A stretch of 64,000 bases of DNA from assembly GCA_016700155.1 (NCBI GenBank), contig CP065001.1, positions 744,001-808,000 on the forward strand, given 5' to 3'. The notes below the pieces were generated by a model. The model was not told the origin of the DNA. It saw only the letters and a program-made list of their open reading frames with translations, and searched no databases. Position numbers and translations under genes: made by a program. This stretch comes from Ignavibacteriales bacterium. Its GTDB lineage: Bacteria; Bacteroidota; Ignavibacteria; Ignavibacteriales; Ignavibacteriaceae. Each line of letters begins with the position of its first letter. Position 1 is the stretch's first letter. This document shows positions 36,766 through 48,700 of this stretch, in pieces.

Positions 36766-38168
36766 ATCTTAAAATTGAAGACGAAGCGGTCTCAAAAATT
36801 ACTGCACAGCAGGCATTCGAATGGAATATCCTTCCTATTAAAATCGAGAATAAAATTTTACAAATAGGGACATCATCACCCAATGATAAAAAACTGATTG
36901 ATGATATCACTTTTTTTACAGGTTACAAAGTCAAGACTCTGAAACTTCCAAGTGATATTATTCTGGAATACTTAAAAAAAATATATGGCAGTAATCCAAA
37001 TACAAGCAGACAGAATGAACAGCAGATAAAAAATCTGCAAAACGAAAGTTCAAATGTTGAACTAATCAATAAAATAATAGAGGAAGCAATTGAAAATTTC
37101 GCGAGTGATATCCACCTTGAGTCATTTGAGAATAATTATAGAGTGAGGTTTCGTGTGGATGGTCATCTCCGTGAAGTTATGAATTTACCGATACAGAGAA
37201 GTGCACAGATTGGAAGCAGGGTTAAAATAATGGCGGGACTTGATATTTCTGAAAAAAGAAAACCGCAGGATGGTAAGATTAAATATAAGGTTAAATCAAA
37301 TGATGTTGATATTCGTGTTTCAACTTTACCTACAAACTTTGGTGAAAAAACAGTACTTAGAATATTAGATAAGTCCCACCTTGAATTAGATATTGAAAAG
37401 TTAGGGCTGTTCAGCGAGCAACTGAATGTTATTAAAAAAAATCTGGAACGTCCATTCGGAATGATACTTGTAACCGGTCCTACCGGCAGCGGTAAGACAA
37501 CTTCTTTGTATTCTTTCTTACAACACATACACAGGATTGACAAAAATATATTGACGGTTGAAGATCCAATAGAGTATAATCTTTATGGGATCAACCAATG
37601 CAACGTCAAACCAGATATCGGTTTCAACTTCGCGTCTGCATTAAGATCCTTTCTAAGGCAGGATCCAGATATTATAATGGTGGGAGAAATTAGGGATAGA
37701 GAAACTGCCGATATTGCGGTACGTGCAGCATTGACAGGACATCTTGTGTTTAGTACACTTCACACAAATGATTCAACTTCAGCGATTACAAGATTAATAG
37801 ACATGGGAGTAGATTCGTTCCTGGTTGCTGCATCAGTAAAACTTATTATTGCGCAGCGATTGATAAGAAAATTATGTAATTGTAAAATAAAATCAACTGC
37901 TTCAGGTAATGGCTCACAATCTGAAATCTTTGTGAAGTGTGGATGCACTGAATGCGGGAATACCGGTTACAAAGGCAGATCAGCTTTATTTGAAGTTTTC
38001 GAGATTACTGATGAAATATCCGAAATGATTTCAGTTGATTCATCTATTTCACAAATAAAAAACAGAGCCCTTGAAAAAGGGTTTATGTCCTTAAGACAAG
38101 CAGGATTAAAAAAAATTCAGCTGGGAATTACAACTAATGAAGAAGTTATTAGAGAAACCACATTGTAA
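36756..38168 (+). CDS. gspE: T2SS ATPase GspE
   Basis: 470 residues. N-terminal T2SSE_N-like domain, then the ATPase core with ASDIHLE, Walker A GPTGSGKT (241-248), Asp box TVEDPIEY, Walker B DPDIIMVGEIRDRETA and His box TGHLVFSTLHTND. A four-Cys zinc motif is present near 376-405 (CNC...CGCTECGN). It powers pseudopilus assembly. Overlaps gspD by 32 bp. Confidence 0.95.
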   Translation: MALDLKIEDEAVSKITAQQAFEWNILPIKIENKILQIGTSSPNDKKLIDDITFFTGYKVKTLKLPSDIILEYLKKIYGSNPNTSRQNEQQIKNLQNESSNVELINKIIEEAIENFASDIHLESFENNYRVRFRVDGHLREVMNLPIQRSAQIGSRVKIMAGLDISEKRKPQDGKIKYKVKSNDVDIRVSTLPTNFGEKTVLRILDKSHLELDIEKLGLFSEQLNVIKKNLERPFGMILVTGPTGSGKTTSLYSFLQHIHRIDKNILTVEDPIEYNLYGINQCNVKPDIGFNFASALRSFLRQDPDIIMVGEIRDRETADIAVRAALTGHLVFSTLHTNDSTSAITRLIDMGVDSFLVAASVKLIIAQRLIRKLCNCKIKSTASGNGSQSEIFVKCGCTECGNTGYKGRSALFEVFEITDEISEMISVDSSISQIKNRALEKGFMSLRQAGLKKIQLGITTNEEVIRETTL

Positions 38169-40050
38169 AGCTTTTTTCATCTGCATTTTATTATTGCTGT
38201 CGTGCATTGATAAATATATTTATGCTCAGTCAATTGATTTTCCTCCAAATAGTTCCTCACTTATAAATGCAATAAATATCAAAGACACTGATATTAAAGA
38301 TATCTACCGTTCAATTGCCTTCGAATACGAAACAAACATCGTAGTTAATAATGACATAAATAAACGGGTTTCGGTAGCCCTATTCAATATGACTGTCTTT
38401 GATGCGATTAAAACAATAGCTGAAGACAATGAACTGGTTTTTCAATACGACAACCGCAGATTTTTTATTTCATCACCTCAAATTTTAAAAACTCCGGAAC
38501 CATTACCTGGTATTCCAATTGTAGAGTTTTCAAAAGACAAGCTATCGATTGAACTGGACAATTCAGAAATATCAGAATTCGTGAAAGTTCTTAGAGAAAA
38601 GACAAAACAGAATTTTTTATTGACTCCCGGTACAAATGGGAGAATTACAGGTAAGCTTTTGAATGTCGAATTAGAAAAAGGTCTGAATAATTTATTGGGT
38701 AATAATGGATATTATTTGATAAATAAAGATTCTATTTATTTTATATCTCGCTCTGCATATTTCTCAAGCCTTGAGAATTCTAATGACTTAACAAAAAGAC
38801 CTTACTGGGTAAGTGCCCAAAACAATTTAGTGACTCTTGATGTAACCCAAGCTGATTTAGGACGGATACTGAATGATCTTTCTAATCAGTTAAATCTACA
38901 GCTACTAAAACTGGCAGATCCTAATGCAGTTGTAACTATCAAATGTAAGGATGTTTCTTTGCGCACTGCGATGGATTATCTGTTTAAGGGAACTGAATTT
39001 ACATACAAATTCGAAAATGGTGTCTACCTCATAGGAAACAAAACGAGTAAAGGGCTGGATGAAACAAGACTTGCATATTTAAACTATTTAAGAGCAGACC
39101 AGGTAAAAGAAAAAATTCCCGCGTCAATAATTCAGAATGTCCATACTAGTATTTCAATTGAACATAATGCACTTGTCCTGAGCGGATCTAATGAAAATAT
39201 AAATGTCGTTATGGACTTTATAGAAAAGATTGATCAGCCCGTACCACAAGTTTTAATTGAAGCATTAGTTGTGGATTATAATCTCGATAATATTAAATCA
39301 TTCGGAATCAATGCAGGGTTCGGTGATTCGACAAAACTTACCAGACCTGATAAATGGTTTCCCGGAATTGATGTTACTGCAAGTGGAAAAAAAATAAACA
39401 GCTTGTTGAGTGACATCGGCACAGTTTCAATATTCGGAGAAAATGTTGATATAGGTAAACTTGGTAAACTGCCGGATAACTTTTATGTAAATATAAAAGC
39501 AATGGAACAAAATGGATTGGCTAATATAAAATCCAAACCGATACTATCAACACTTAATGGGCACACTGCATCATTAAAAATCGGTACGGTTCAGAACTAT
39601 ATTTTTAAAGAAATAGTCCCGATTGTAAATGCAGTAAACTCTACATTTATTGAAAAGGAAAGAATAGAAAAAATCGAAGCAATAATTTCATTTGAGATAA
39701 CACCATTTGTTGGAAATAATGGTGAACTGACTCTTGAGATTAAACCAAATTTCGAAACACCGGTTGGAAGTTTCTCTCCTGACAAGGATCAGATACCTGC
39801 AATAAATACAAGATCTTTTGTATCGACTGTGAGACTGAGAGATGGTGAAACTATTGTTTTAGGGGGTGTTGTCCAGGAATCCGAAATAAACAATGAAGCA
39901 AAATTTCCGATTCTTGGAGATATCCCGATTTTAGGTGAGTTTTTCACCGACAAGGAAAAGTCGGTCCGCAAGGGAGAACTAATGATATACCTAACACCTA
40001 GAATATTTTATGGTGATGAACTTACCATGAATCAAAGTAGAAATAAATGA
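38137..40050 (+). CDS. gspD: T2SS outer-membrane secretin GspD
   Basis: 637 residues. A signal peptide (hydrophobic 12-24, cut near IYAQS), then STN/N0-like and N1-type domains (DTDIKDIYRSIAFEYETNIVV, DVTQADLGRILNDLSNQLN), and the secretin core: VPQVLIEALVVDYNLDNIKS, RLRDGETIVLGGVVQESE, PILGEFFTDKEKSVRKGE, LMIYLTPRI. It forms the outer-membrane gate. The stop lies in a small tandem repeat that carries the start of the next gene. Confidence 0.94.
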   Translation: MKKLLEKPHCKAFFICILLLLSCIDKYIYAQSIDFPPNSSSLINAINIKDTDIKDIYRSIAFEYETNIVVNNDINKRVSVALFNMTVFDAIKTIAEDNELVFQYDNRRFFISSPQILKTPEPLPGIPIVEFSKDKLSIELDNSEISEFVKVLREKTKQNFLLTPGTNGRITGKLLNVELEKGLNNLLGNNGYYLINKDSIYFISRSAYFSSLENSNDLTKRPYWVSAQNNLVTLDVTQADLGRILNDLSNQLNLQLLKLADPNAVVTIKCKDVSLRTAMDYLFKGTEFTYKFENGVYLIGNKTSKGLDETRLAYLNYLRADQVKEKIPASIIQNVHTSISIEHNALVLSGSNENINVVMDFIEKIDQPVPQVLIEALVVDYNLDNIKSFGINAGFGDSTKLTRPDKWFPGIDVTASGKKINSLLSDIGTVSIFGENVDIGKLGKLPDNFYVNIKAMEQNGLANIKSKPILSTLNGHTASLKIGTVQNYIFKEIVPIVNAVNSTFIEKERIEKIEAIISFEITPFVGNNGELTLEIKPNFETPVGSFSPDKDQIPAINTRSFVSTVRLRDGETIVLGGVVQESEINNEAKFPILGDIPILGEFFTDKEKSVRKGELMIYLTPRIFYGDELTMNQSRNK

Positions 40051-40065
40051 ATAAATGAATAAATG
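40042..40065 (+). repeat. Three copies of AATAAATG at the gspD/gspL junction
   Basis: Perfect 8-bp units at 40042-40049, 40050-40057 and 40058-40065. Each holds an ATG, but the first two ATGs open three-codon frames that stop at once; only the ATG at 40063 opens gspL. A change in copy number would alter the distance between gspD stop and gspL start. Confidence 0.8.
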
Positions 40066-41574
40066 AATAGTAAAAAGTTTAAATCATATTTTGATGGAAT
40101 AAGCACACTCTGGTTTTTAGGCATAAAAAATTATGTTGTAATCGATATCGATGATTCATTAGCGAGGATCTCATTATTCAAACTTGCAGATGGAACTTTA
40201 AAATCAATTTATGCAAAAAAAATTCCTGCTTACAAATTGATCTCCTCCCGTACCTGTGAAGTAAACGAAGATGGTTACGAAATCAGAAGACAGATTAACT
40301 TATTGAAAGAACAAAATAGTATTAAAGAATTTGTTCTTGCGGTGAGTATTAATAACTATAAATATTTTAACGTATCAATACGTAAGGACATTGATGAAGA
40401 TGAACTTGAAATTGAAGATCTGATTCGAAAACAACTTCCGGAAAATCTTAATTCAGACGATTTTGTTTTGAACTTTGGTATATTTTCGAGTGATGAATCC
40501 ATCGCCAACTATTTGGTTACAATATCACGAAGAGAAGAATTCTGCCAATATCTTGAGTTTACCGGAAGATCAGGTGCAAGATTCACTTTTTTAATTCCTT
40601 TTCATTTTTCCTTAATAGGCTCTGGTTTTATTCAAGGGGACAGCAGCGATTTTATTGATGTTCAGAATAATAAAATCTCCCACTACTCAATTGATGCAAA
40701 TAAAGTGATCACTAAGGATGAGTATTTATTTAATTCAGAAAATGCACCTGATCGAAATGAGTATGATTTTCAGTTGCTCGAAGTGATCAAGAAGATTTTG
40801 GAGCGGAAGGAAAAAACTAACAAGATCTCTCAGAGAGTGCCTGGAAATTATTTAATTGAATCCAGTCTGGAGAATAGTATTAATGTAGGACGGGTATTAC
40901 GAAATTTAACATTAGAGGATGGTCAAAAATTTAATTATCAATTTGAGCAGAACAGCAAAACAAATATAGTGTTTGAATCTCTTTTCAATGATAGTGTTTT
41001 CAACTTTGAGATGTCAAATTATGCAAATCAAAAAAAAGAAATCGACGTTGAGAAGGCAATCAGTACAAGGTTATTAATTTGGACTTTTTCATTTTTACTT
41101 CTGTCACTTCTCGTGATGAACATACTGGGGATGTTGACTGACAATGCATTATCCGAACAAAATTCTGAAACTCAGGTGGTAAAGGAAATCGAAACCGCTA
41201 CCCAAAAAATGGTTGAAAAGAATAACGAGTTAACGTACGATTTAAATTCATTAATTAATGTTAAAAATAAAAAAAGTTCTCTTTCGGATGTATTAAAGAT
41301 ATTTTCTGAATCATCATTGCCTGGTTTGAGATTAACAGAAATCAAATTGAATAGAAATAATTCTGACGGATATGAAGCTATAATAATTGGAGAAGCTTTC
41401 GCAAAGGAAGAAGTGATCCAATACATCAAAACACTCTCTGGAAATTCGAACTTAAATAAAATTGAATTGTTGTGGTTTGATAAAAAGAAATCAGGATTTA
41501 ATAAACCAATCGAACCTGAAAATCCATTTAGATTTTCCGTAAGTATGAGTTACCGTGAAAATAAAAAATCGTAA
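40063..41574 (+). CDS. gspL: GspL-like (PilM-PilN-type) assembly protein
   Basis: 503 residues. The N-terminal ~300 residues have the actin-like layout of GspL/PilM (LGIKNYVVIDIDDSLARISL at the start). A single membrane helix (about 345-365, FSFLLLSLLVMNILG) is followed by a coiled coil and a small PilN-like periplasmic domain. It links GspE to GspM in the inner membrane. Assigned by layout and by its place between gspD and the GspM-like gene. Overlaps the next gene by 20 bp. Confidence 0.75.
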   Translation: MNSKKFKSYFDGISTLWFLGIKNYVVIDIDDSLARISLFKLADGTLKSIYAKKIPAYKLISSRTCEVNEDGYEIRRQINLLKEQNSIKEFVLAVSINNYKYFNVSIRKDIDEDELEIEDLIRKQLPENLNSDDFVLNFGIFSSDESIANYLVTISRREEFCQYLEFTGRSGARFTFLIPFHFSLIGSGFIQGDSSDFIDVQNNKISHYSIDANKVITKDEYLFNSENAPDRNEYDFQLLEVIKKILERKEKTNKISQRVPGNYLIESSLENSINVGRVLRNLTLEDGQKFNYQFEQNSKTNIVFESLFNDSVFNFEMSNYANQKKEIDVEKAISTRLLIWTFSFLLLSLLVMNILGMLTDNALSEQNSETQVVKEIETATQKMVEKNNELTYDLNSLINVKNKKSSLSDVLKIFSESSLPGLRLTEIKLNRNNSDGYEAIIIGEAFAKEEVIQYIKTLSGNSNLNKIELLWFDKKKSGFNKPIEPENPFRFSVSMSYRENKKS

Positions 41575-42094
41575 ATACAAACATACAATTACAATTACTT
41601 CCATAATTTTTATTCTGGTTTTATTATTTGAGGTTATTCCCAATTACTGGAAATTATCAGAAACATTATATTCACTTGTATCAGAGAAATTAACTAAAAC
41701 AAACGCTGAGGATTTAGAAGCAGAACTCAACAGCCTGAAAAGGAATCATATTCAACTAAAAAAAATGCTTTATGGAGAATTTAATTCTGTGTCTGACAAA
41801 GACAATTATTTGAATGCATTGGAAAAATTCAATATTGAGGACAGTAAGTTCAGAGTTTCGTTTAACTCCATTAAACCTATTAAGAAGATAAAAAAGGGAA
41901 GGTTAAATTTTCAACGATTTAGCCTTGAGTTCAGCTGTGACTATGAAAATGTGTATAACTATTGCAGGTGGTTGGAGTATAAAAATCTTGCAATGAATTT
42001 TGAAGAAATAGTTATTTCAAAACAAAAAGATTCAGAAAATCTTCAAATATCGGGAACAGTAGATGTGTTAATTGCAGGTGGGATTGATGAATAA
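41555..42094 (+). CDS. GspM/PilO-like inner-membrane protein
   Basis: 179 residues from a GTG. Short cytoplasmic tail, one membrane helix (10-30), a coiled coil (about 45-75) and a small ferredoxin-like periplasmic domain (FQRFSLEFSCDYENVYNYCR). This is the layout of GspM/PilO, which pairs with GspL. Overlaps its neighbours at both ends. Confidence 0.72.
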   Translation: MKIKNRKYKHTITITSIIFILVLLFEVIPNYWKLSETLYSLVSEKLTKTNAEDLEAELNSLKRNHIQLKKMLYGEFNSVSDKDNYLNALEKFNIEDSKFRVSFNSIKPIKKIKKGRLNFQRFSLEFSCDYENVYNYCRWLEYKNLAMNFEEIVISKQKDSENLQISGTVDVLIAGGIDE

Positions 42095-42569
42095 GAAAAT
42101 CAACTTACCATTAATTCTTATCACAATCACAATATGGGGATTGATATTATATAATTTTGCTGATGCTATCTGGTTAAAACAGAATGACGCAATCATTGAA
42201 AATAAAATTGAAAATTCGTTTTCTGATAAAAGGGATAAACCATTTCCCATTAAAATGTTTGAGTATGAAATCCTTGATCAGGATCCATTTGGGCGAAAAT
42301 CGGCTGCCATCGTTAACGATAGAAGGGAACCGATACAAACCGAACTTCCGATCATAAACAATTATGACAGAATTAATTTTGGAGTGACAGGGATTGTTAT
42401 TAATGGTGAGAACAAAAATATTGTTCTAAATGATGAGACAAATTCAAAGATTGTATTTCTTAAAGAAGGGGACATATATCAAGGATTGAAAATCCACCGT
42501 GTGTCAAAGCAGCAAGTTGAACTTGTTCACATTCTCTCAGGTGAAAAAATTATTTCACACCTCAAGTAA
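42087..42569 (+). CDS. GspC/PilP-like inner-membrane protein
   Basis: 160 residues from the ATG at 42087, preceded by AGGTGGG; an earlier in-frame start (42072) is less likely. One membrane helix (about 8-25), then a linker and a small homology-region-like domain (FGVTGIVINGENKNIVLND, FLKEGDIYQGLKIHRVS) typical of GspC/PilP, which contacts the secretin. It closes the F-to-C block. No GspN or GspS is seen. Confidence 0.72.
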   Translation: MNKKINLPLILITITIWGLILYNFADAIWLKQNDAIIENKIENSFSDKRDKPFPIKMFEYEILDQDPFGRKSAAIVNDRREPIQTELPIINNYDRINFGVTGIVINGENKNIVLNDETNSKIVFLKEGDIYQGLKIHRVSKQQVELVHILSGEKIISHLK

Positions 42570-42609
42570 TTTCCTAAATCTAATTTATTCACACTTGCCT
42601 TTTATATCC

Positions 42610-42648
42610 GTAGAACTACGTAAATAAAAATCGCGTAGTTCTACTGAT
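42610..42648 (+). promoter_or_regulatory. 11-bp inverted repeat element before RHS2
   Basis: GTAGAACTACG (42610-42620) and CGTAGTTCTAC (42634-42644), spacer 13, then TGAT. Identical arms to the copies before RHS1 and gspF. It ends 68 bp before the RHS2 ATG. Confidence 0.78.
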
Positions 42649-42716
42649 TCATCCAAACTGTCAGCCCATTAAGTTAATTCTTGATATTTCAGAAAATATT
42701 TTTAATGAGGTGGAAA

Positions 42717-45700
42717 ATGAAGCGAGCTTTGACATTTGCAATCATCGTTATCTGTGGAATGATTTCTTTTAAACTGTATGCACAATCCCAATACATTCCT
42801 CAAAGCACAGGTGAAAAATTTAATGAAAGAGGTTACATCAAGAGTACAAGTAAAAGTCTGACTAATAACGAAATAGTATCAGACTATGATGGAAATCTAA
42901 GTATTGTATATTCTTCTCCTGTTAAAGCTCCAAATGATATGGGGGGTGACATTACAATAACGTATAATGCAAATGTTGAACACAGAATGTTCGTTCGAGA
43001 TGAATATTATTCTTGGGATAATAATTATGGTTATCCAGTCAATTCTTCAGAGTGGATAATTGGTTATAAGGGGTTCGCCTTACAGACTTTGAATTTTGAA
43101 GCTAATTTTTATTCTAATAAACTTAATGATCCTTATACCATTAACAATTTACAAGGGGAAGAAATTCCTCTACTTATTCCAGGTTATAGTTATTCAAATA
43201 ATATTGGTAATAGTACAAACGGGTTGCCTCCCGAATTCTATCAAACAGATTATATCGTTTTACTCCTAGCCGATGGCTCCTCAACAACTTTAACTAATTC
43301 ACAGGCAAATTCACGGGTCGGAATGTATGTATCAAATTCTCTTGATGATCCAACATACGCTATAGTGGAGTTTATAAATTCCAATCAATATTTAAGACGT
43401 ATGTATCTAAAAAAAGGTGATGGTTTAACGTACTTCTTTGTTGAAGATTCTGCAAAATTTTATGACTACTCTCCATATTCACTTGAACGGGATCCAAGAA
43501 TTATGTACCTGACTGAAATATGGTCACCTAATGGTGATACTTTAAGATTTAATTATGCATATGCAGGTGATCAACAATGTCTTGTGTCTGGTCATGATTA
43601 TGGTAGAAAACTATTCACCGGGATGGGTGTCTCAAAAGGAAGTACTTTTTCCGGAGCTGAATTTTATCTTGATTATATTACAGTGGATTTATATGGCGTA
43701 TCACATGTAAGACAGATTAAAATTGAGAATACTTCAAGAGATGATGATTATTATTTAAATATTTTGTGGGGTACAGAAACTGGGTCCTCTTGGTTCAGTC
43801 CAAACAGGGCAAACAGTATATCAAATACAAAATCAAAGCATGTGGCTTCAATTGTGGATAATATGGGTCGAAAAGACGAATTTTTTTATCAAAGTGATAA
43901 GAAATTTTATAAAGATTTTGATGAATATTTTAGTTTTTTTGCACCACTATATAAACTGAAAAGTATTGAATATTTTAATGGTAAAAAGTCAGTCTTCAAT
44001 TACTTGGATCATCTCCCCAATATTGCGTTCAAATTTCAGAAGCCCGGGTCTTTCGCTTTCAATTCTGAATTCCTTAATACCACACAAAGAGATAAAGAAA
44101 CTTCCATAATGATGGATTCGATTAATCGTTATAACAGTTTTGAGGAAATTCAATCAGAGTTTCAGACAGTTAAATATGAATATGGAAGTTCATATACAAC
44201 TTTTAACCCAAATCGACTACAATCAATAGGAATATGGACCCAAACAAGAACAACAAATAAAGATTTCTTAGACAACTCATCTCCAAATGAAATTAATTCT
44301 GCAAAATACTTTTCGAAATATATAGCAGGCTTTGCCATTAACTGGAACATGGATTTTACTTCTGTGATAAAGCTTGAGAAAGAAATTGAAGTATCAGATA
44401 ATATTCGAAGAGTTAAAATACATAATTATGATATTGGGACTGAACAATTAAATAGTTTTTATAATGGTACATTTAGGTTAATTAATGATATAGTGTCAGA
44501 TAGAAATTTGGCGATGAATGATTCTTTGGTAAGAACTATTAATTATGAGTATGTTCATGAATCAATAAATTTTATGTCTTTACATCCATATTTTACGAAA
44601 GATTTCGTCACGATTGAAAAAACCATCGATTCAAAAGGACTGACAACGTCACGATTATTTTATAATATTTTTGATTCGAATGGTTTAATGAACCCAGAAT
44701 CACGTTATAAAATGTCAATACTGAAATCATCCAAAATTTATAACGGATCTTTAATAAGTGATTCGGTAGTTTATAGTTATGATTTAAACTACTCTGGAAC
44801 AAAATTCGGTAAATTATTATCCGAAATAAATTATACTGATCCTTCTAAACCGATTACAACACTATTTGAGTACAACACTTCGGGAACCTTGCCATCTCCA
44901 TGGAATAACATGTACCCAAATCTTTATAAATGGCATTTGAACAGCACAAATTTAGACAATAAAGTGTTTACGCATTATAAATATTCAGAAAGTGCTTTTG
45001 ATGTGGATTCGGTAGTATACGATCCTGGTGGTTATCAATATGTTTTTAATGAAAACTGGGAAATAATAGACACAATTATTGTCCCTCCTAGATATAAATA
45101 TTTTTTAAAATACAGTATAAATGGAAAACTTGAATTGACAGATGGTACTATCAAAGATTCTACAATTAAGTGCTTGGTGAACGGTTTTTATATGCAGGAA
45201 CCACTCAAAACAAGTGTTGTTTTCAATGGTGACGATACTCTTACTTACACTGCAGTGAGAAATTTAAAAGGAAATGTAACACAAGAAATAGATGTAAATG
45301 GTTTTTATTCAGAATATTTTTATGATGGTGACGGAAGGATAGTCAAAGCGAATCTGCCCGGGAGTTTTCCTGTTGGCAGCCAAGTGTTTATCGATACAAC
45401 AGCAATCCGTTACATTGATGACCCAAAACTTGAACGAACTTTGTTAATGCGAACAGACGGTTACTTTTTTGTCGATCCGATCGGCATTAGAATTGAATCA
45501 TATGCCGGTGATGAAGTAGCGCAGGGAGATGGTATGGTTGGCGAAGACTCAGAAAGCGGAGGCGGTGAAGAACTGCCGCAAAATCCGTGGGATCCGCCAT
45601 TACCGGGAGAAACACCACCATCTGTTTTTTATTATGGCTTTCTAAATGAACCTATGATTTTATCAAATGTTATTACTGTAGATGAAGCAATGTTGACATT

Positions 45701-48700
45701 GAAGATGGACTGGTCACAAATTTCTGGTGATCAGGAGAAACGTTTCGGAATATATGGCATAACGCAATCGTACAACTATGGTCAAGCCAGCTATAACACT
45801 ATTGGAAATATTACAGTTGACTTTACGGATAATTCCATATCAACAATTGATGTCTCCTCGATTGTGAATGCAATAAAAGCTGCCGGACAAAATTTATATG
45901 GATTCAAATTTATAGCATCTCTTGAAGACTATTCAAGAGATTGTTATACCACACTCACATTTTCAACCGATACACTTTTATATCTTGATGTTTCGTTAGT
46001 TGTAAATAGCATAGATACTTCTACAACCGCCGGAAGTGTATTATACACGTATGATGATATCGCGGACAAAATTGAAATGACAAAAAGATTTAATTTTGAT
46101 CCACTAAACCCGCTTAATGAAGAATCATTATTCGAGTATGATGCGATGGGTCAGTTAAGACGAGCTAAAGTTTTAGGTACGAATGGATACGAAATTAAAG
46201 AAGAAACAAAACCAAATTATTTGGGATTGACTTCCGAGACTAAGGATGCAGAAAACAGAAAACAATTTTTTAAATACGATGGTTTTTCACGTCCGAAAGA
46301 ACAAAGATATGTTACTGATAGTCCAAGTTCTCCCAAAAAAACCTTTACATATGAACCACTTTTAAATTATGAGGTTAGTACCAGTACTGATGAGGATAAT
46401 AAGTATGTAAAAACATATTCAGATAAAGTTGGCAATATTATAAAAGAGGAGAAAGATTCTATTATCACCGAGTTTTATTATAACGGAATAAATCAATTGG
46501 ATTCAGTTAAAACTCCGGCCGGAAAAATTCTTAAATATAAATATGATAGTCGTGGAAGATTATCCGAGAGAACAACACCGGATGATGGAACTTATAAATT
46601 TAAATATGATAAGCTGGGCAACCTGAGGTTTAAATATCACAACAGCGGCAACTACCCGGTATTCTTTACAAAGTATGATACACTTAACAGACCTGAGATA
46701 GTTGCAGAAGCTGTTGTCTCTGGTGGAATTGAATATCTTAATCCTGAGTCTACATATGCCTCAGAGACTAATGAATCAAATCGCTTAATGCAGTATATGT
46801 ATGATAAGTATGAAAAAACCGGCGCATTTGTTAATATGACAAACCCAACAATTCTCAGTCTTATTAATAAGTTTAATCACAAAGGCAGGCTTGCTGCCAT
46901 TGCTTTCAGGAGTAAGACTACAGATCCCTGGAGTTATAAAGTTTTTGCATATGACTCGAGAGGAAGAGTGAAGGAACTGTGGGTAAAATTTGAAGATAAA
47001 TCCTGGAAGCAAATTATTAATAAGTATGATCATTTTGGAAATCTTGTCAAGCAATCAATACCTGCTGATTTTCACTATTGGTATGATTATGATCGTCAAG
47101 GCAGATTAAAAGAAGTAAGAACAAGCGCTGATGATAATAAATCTCTGGCTAAGCTTGAAGCAGTTTTAGACTATAATAAAGACAATAAAATCTTACAGCT
47201 GGCATACCCGGATTTACAGGAAACACAGGACAGAATCACGTATACTTATGATAACAGAGGCAGATTATACAGCTTGCAAAACTTAATTATCTTTGATACA
47301 GGAGAAGAATTAATTGATGAGTACGGACGGTTTGTTGAAAACCTTACTTATTCAGCAAATGGAAATATCATATCACAATACATTTCCAATATGAGTAATA
47401 CGAGTTGGTCACCTTTAAATCTAAGTTATACATATGATGCACTAAACAGACTAACACAGACTAAAAATAATGGAATCGAAATAGAAAGTTACACTTATAA
47501 CGCTGATGGTAATTTCGGCACAAAAAACAGACCTGATAAAACGATGTCATATAATTATTACTCGAATACGAACAGACTTTATGCAGCCCAGATAAATGGA
47601 ATGTTTAAGACGTATAATTACGATGCAAAAGGAAATGTAATTAGTGATGGATTAAGAAATGTAAACTCCTTAACTTATGACTACAGAAACTTACCTTTAT
47701 CAATGGTAAAACCCGGAACCGGAACATTAAGTTATAAATATGATGAAAGCGGAAACCGGATTTATAAAGACGCTGTATCTACTAAAGAGTATTATTTGCG
47801 AGATCACTCGGGAAGAGAATTAGCAATATACGATGGCACTACAAATAAAATTAAAATGACGAATATTTATGCAAATGGTTTGATCGGCAGAGCTGATGCA
47901 CATTGGACTCCTGATTCTTTGTGTGTAGAGGAAATACCTGGACAACCTTGCTATTATATATATTTCGATTCAAGAAAGGATGAAAGATTTTATTATATAA
48001 AAGATCACTTAGGTAATATAAGAGCCGTTGTTGATTCTACGGGAGTACCGGTTTCAGGATATGATTACTACCCGTACGGAGAAGTACTGAGACAGTATCA
48101 AACCGGTGCCAGCGTTACTGACCGTTACAAATTCACTGAAAAGGAACGCGACATTGAAACCAACTACGATTACTTTGGTGCGCGGTATTACGATAGTGAA
48201 CTTGGCAGGTGGCTGCAGGTTGACCCGCTTGCTGATAAGTATCCGGGCTGGAGTCCGTATAATTATACGATGAATAATCCTTTAAGATATTTTGATCCGA
48301 ATGGAATGAGTGTCGCTACACCTACACCTGATGATGAAAAGAAAAATTCTAAAACTACAGAAAAAAAAGAAACTAAGAATAATCAAAAGGGCCTAAATAT
48401 TACAGCATTTAGCGGGGCCATAGCATTAGGGGGAGGATATAATTTCGAAATAGGAATTGGAATGGATGCTCAGGGGAATTTTAAACTTTTTGGCAGTTTT
48501 GGACCTAGTGTTGGGGTTGCTGCAAATATTGGATTAGAATCAGTATATATGCCTGATTTTACAACAGAAGACCTGCAGACTACGAATAATATGAATGAAA
48601 CTACTAGTGAGATTGAAATACCATTGGTTGCTCCTGGACTAGGTATCAATGTAGTTTTAGATTCACAAAATAACAGCCACACACCTAGAGGAGTAGGGCT

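Noticed and set aside
24304..42569. The secretion genes as a type IV pilus rather than a T2SS
   Set aside because: There is no retraction ATPase PilT-type gene and the set of F, G, O, E, D, L, M, C with K-I-J-like minor pseudopilins fits T2SS better, although the L/M/C genes also resemble PilM-N, PilO and PilP and the distinction is not absolute.
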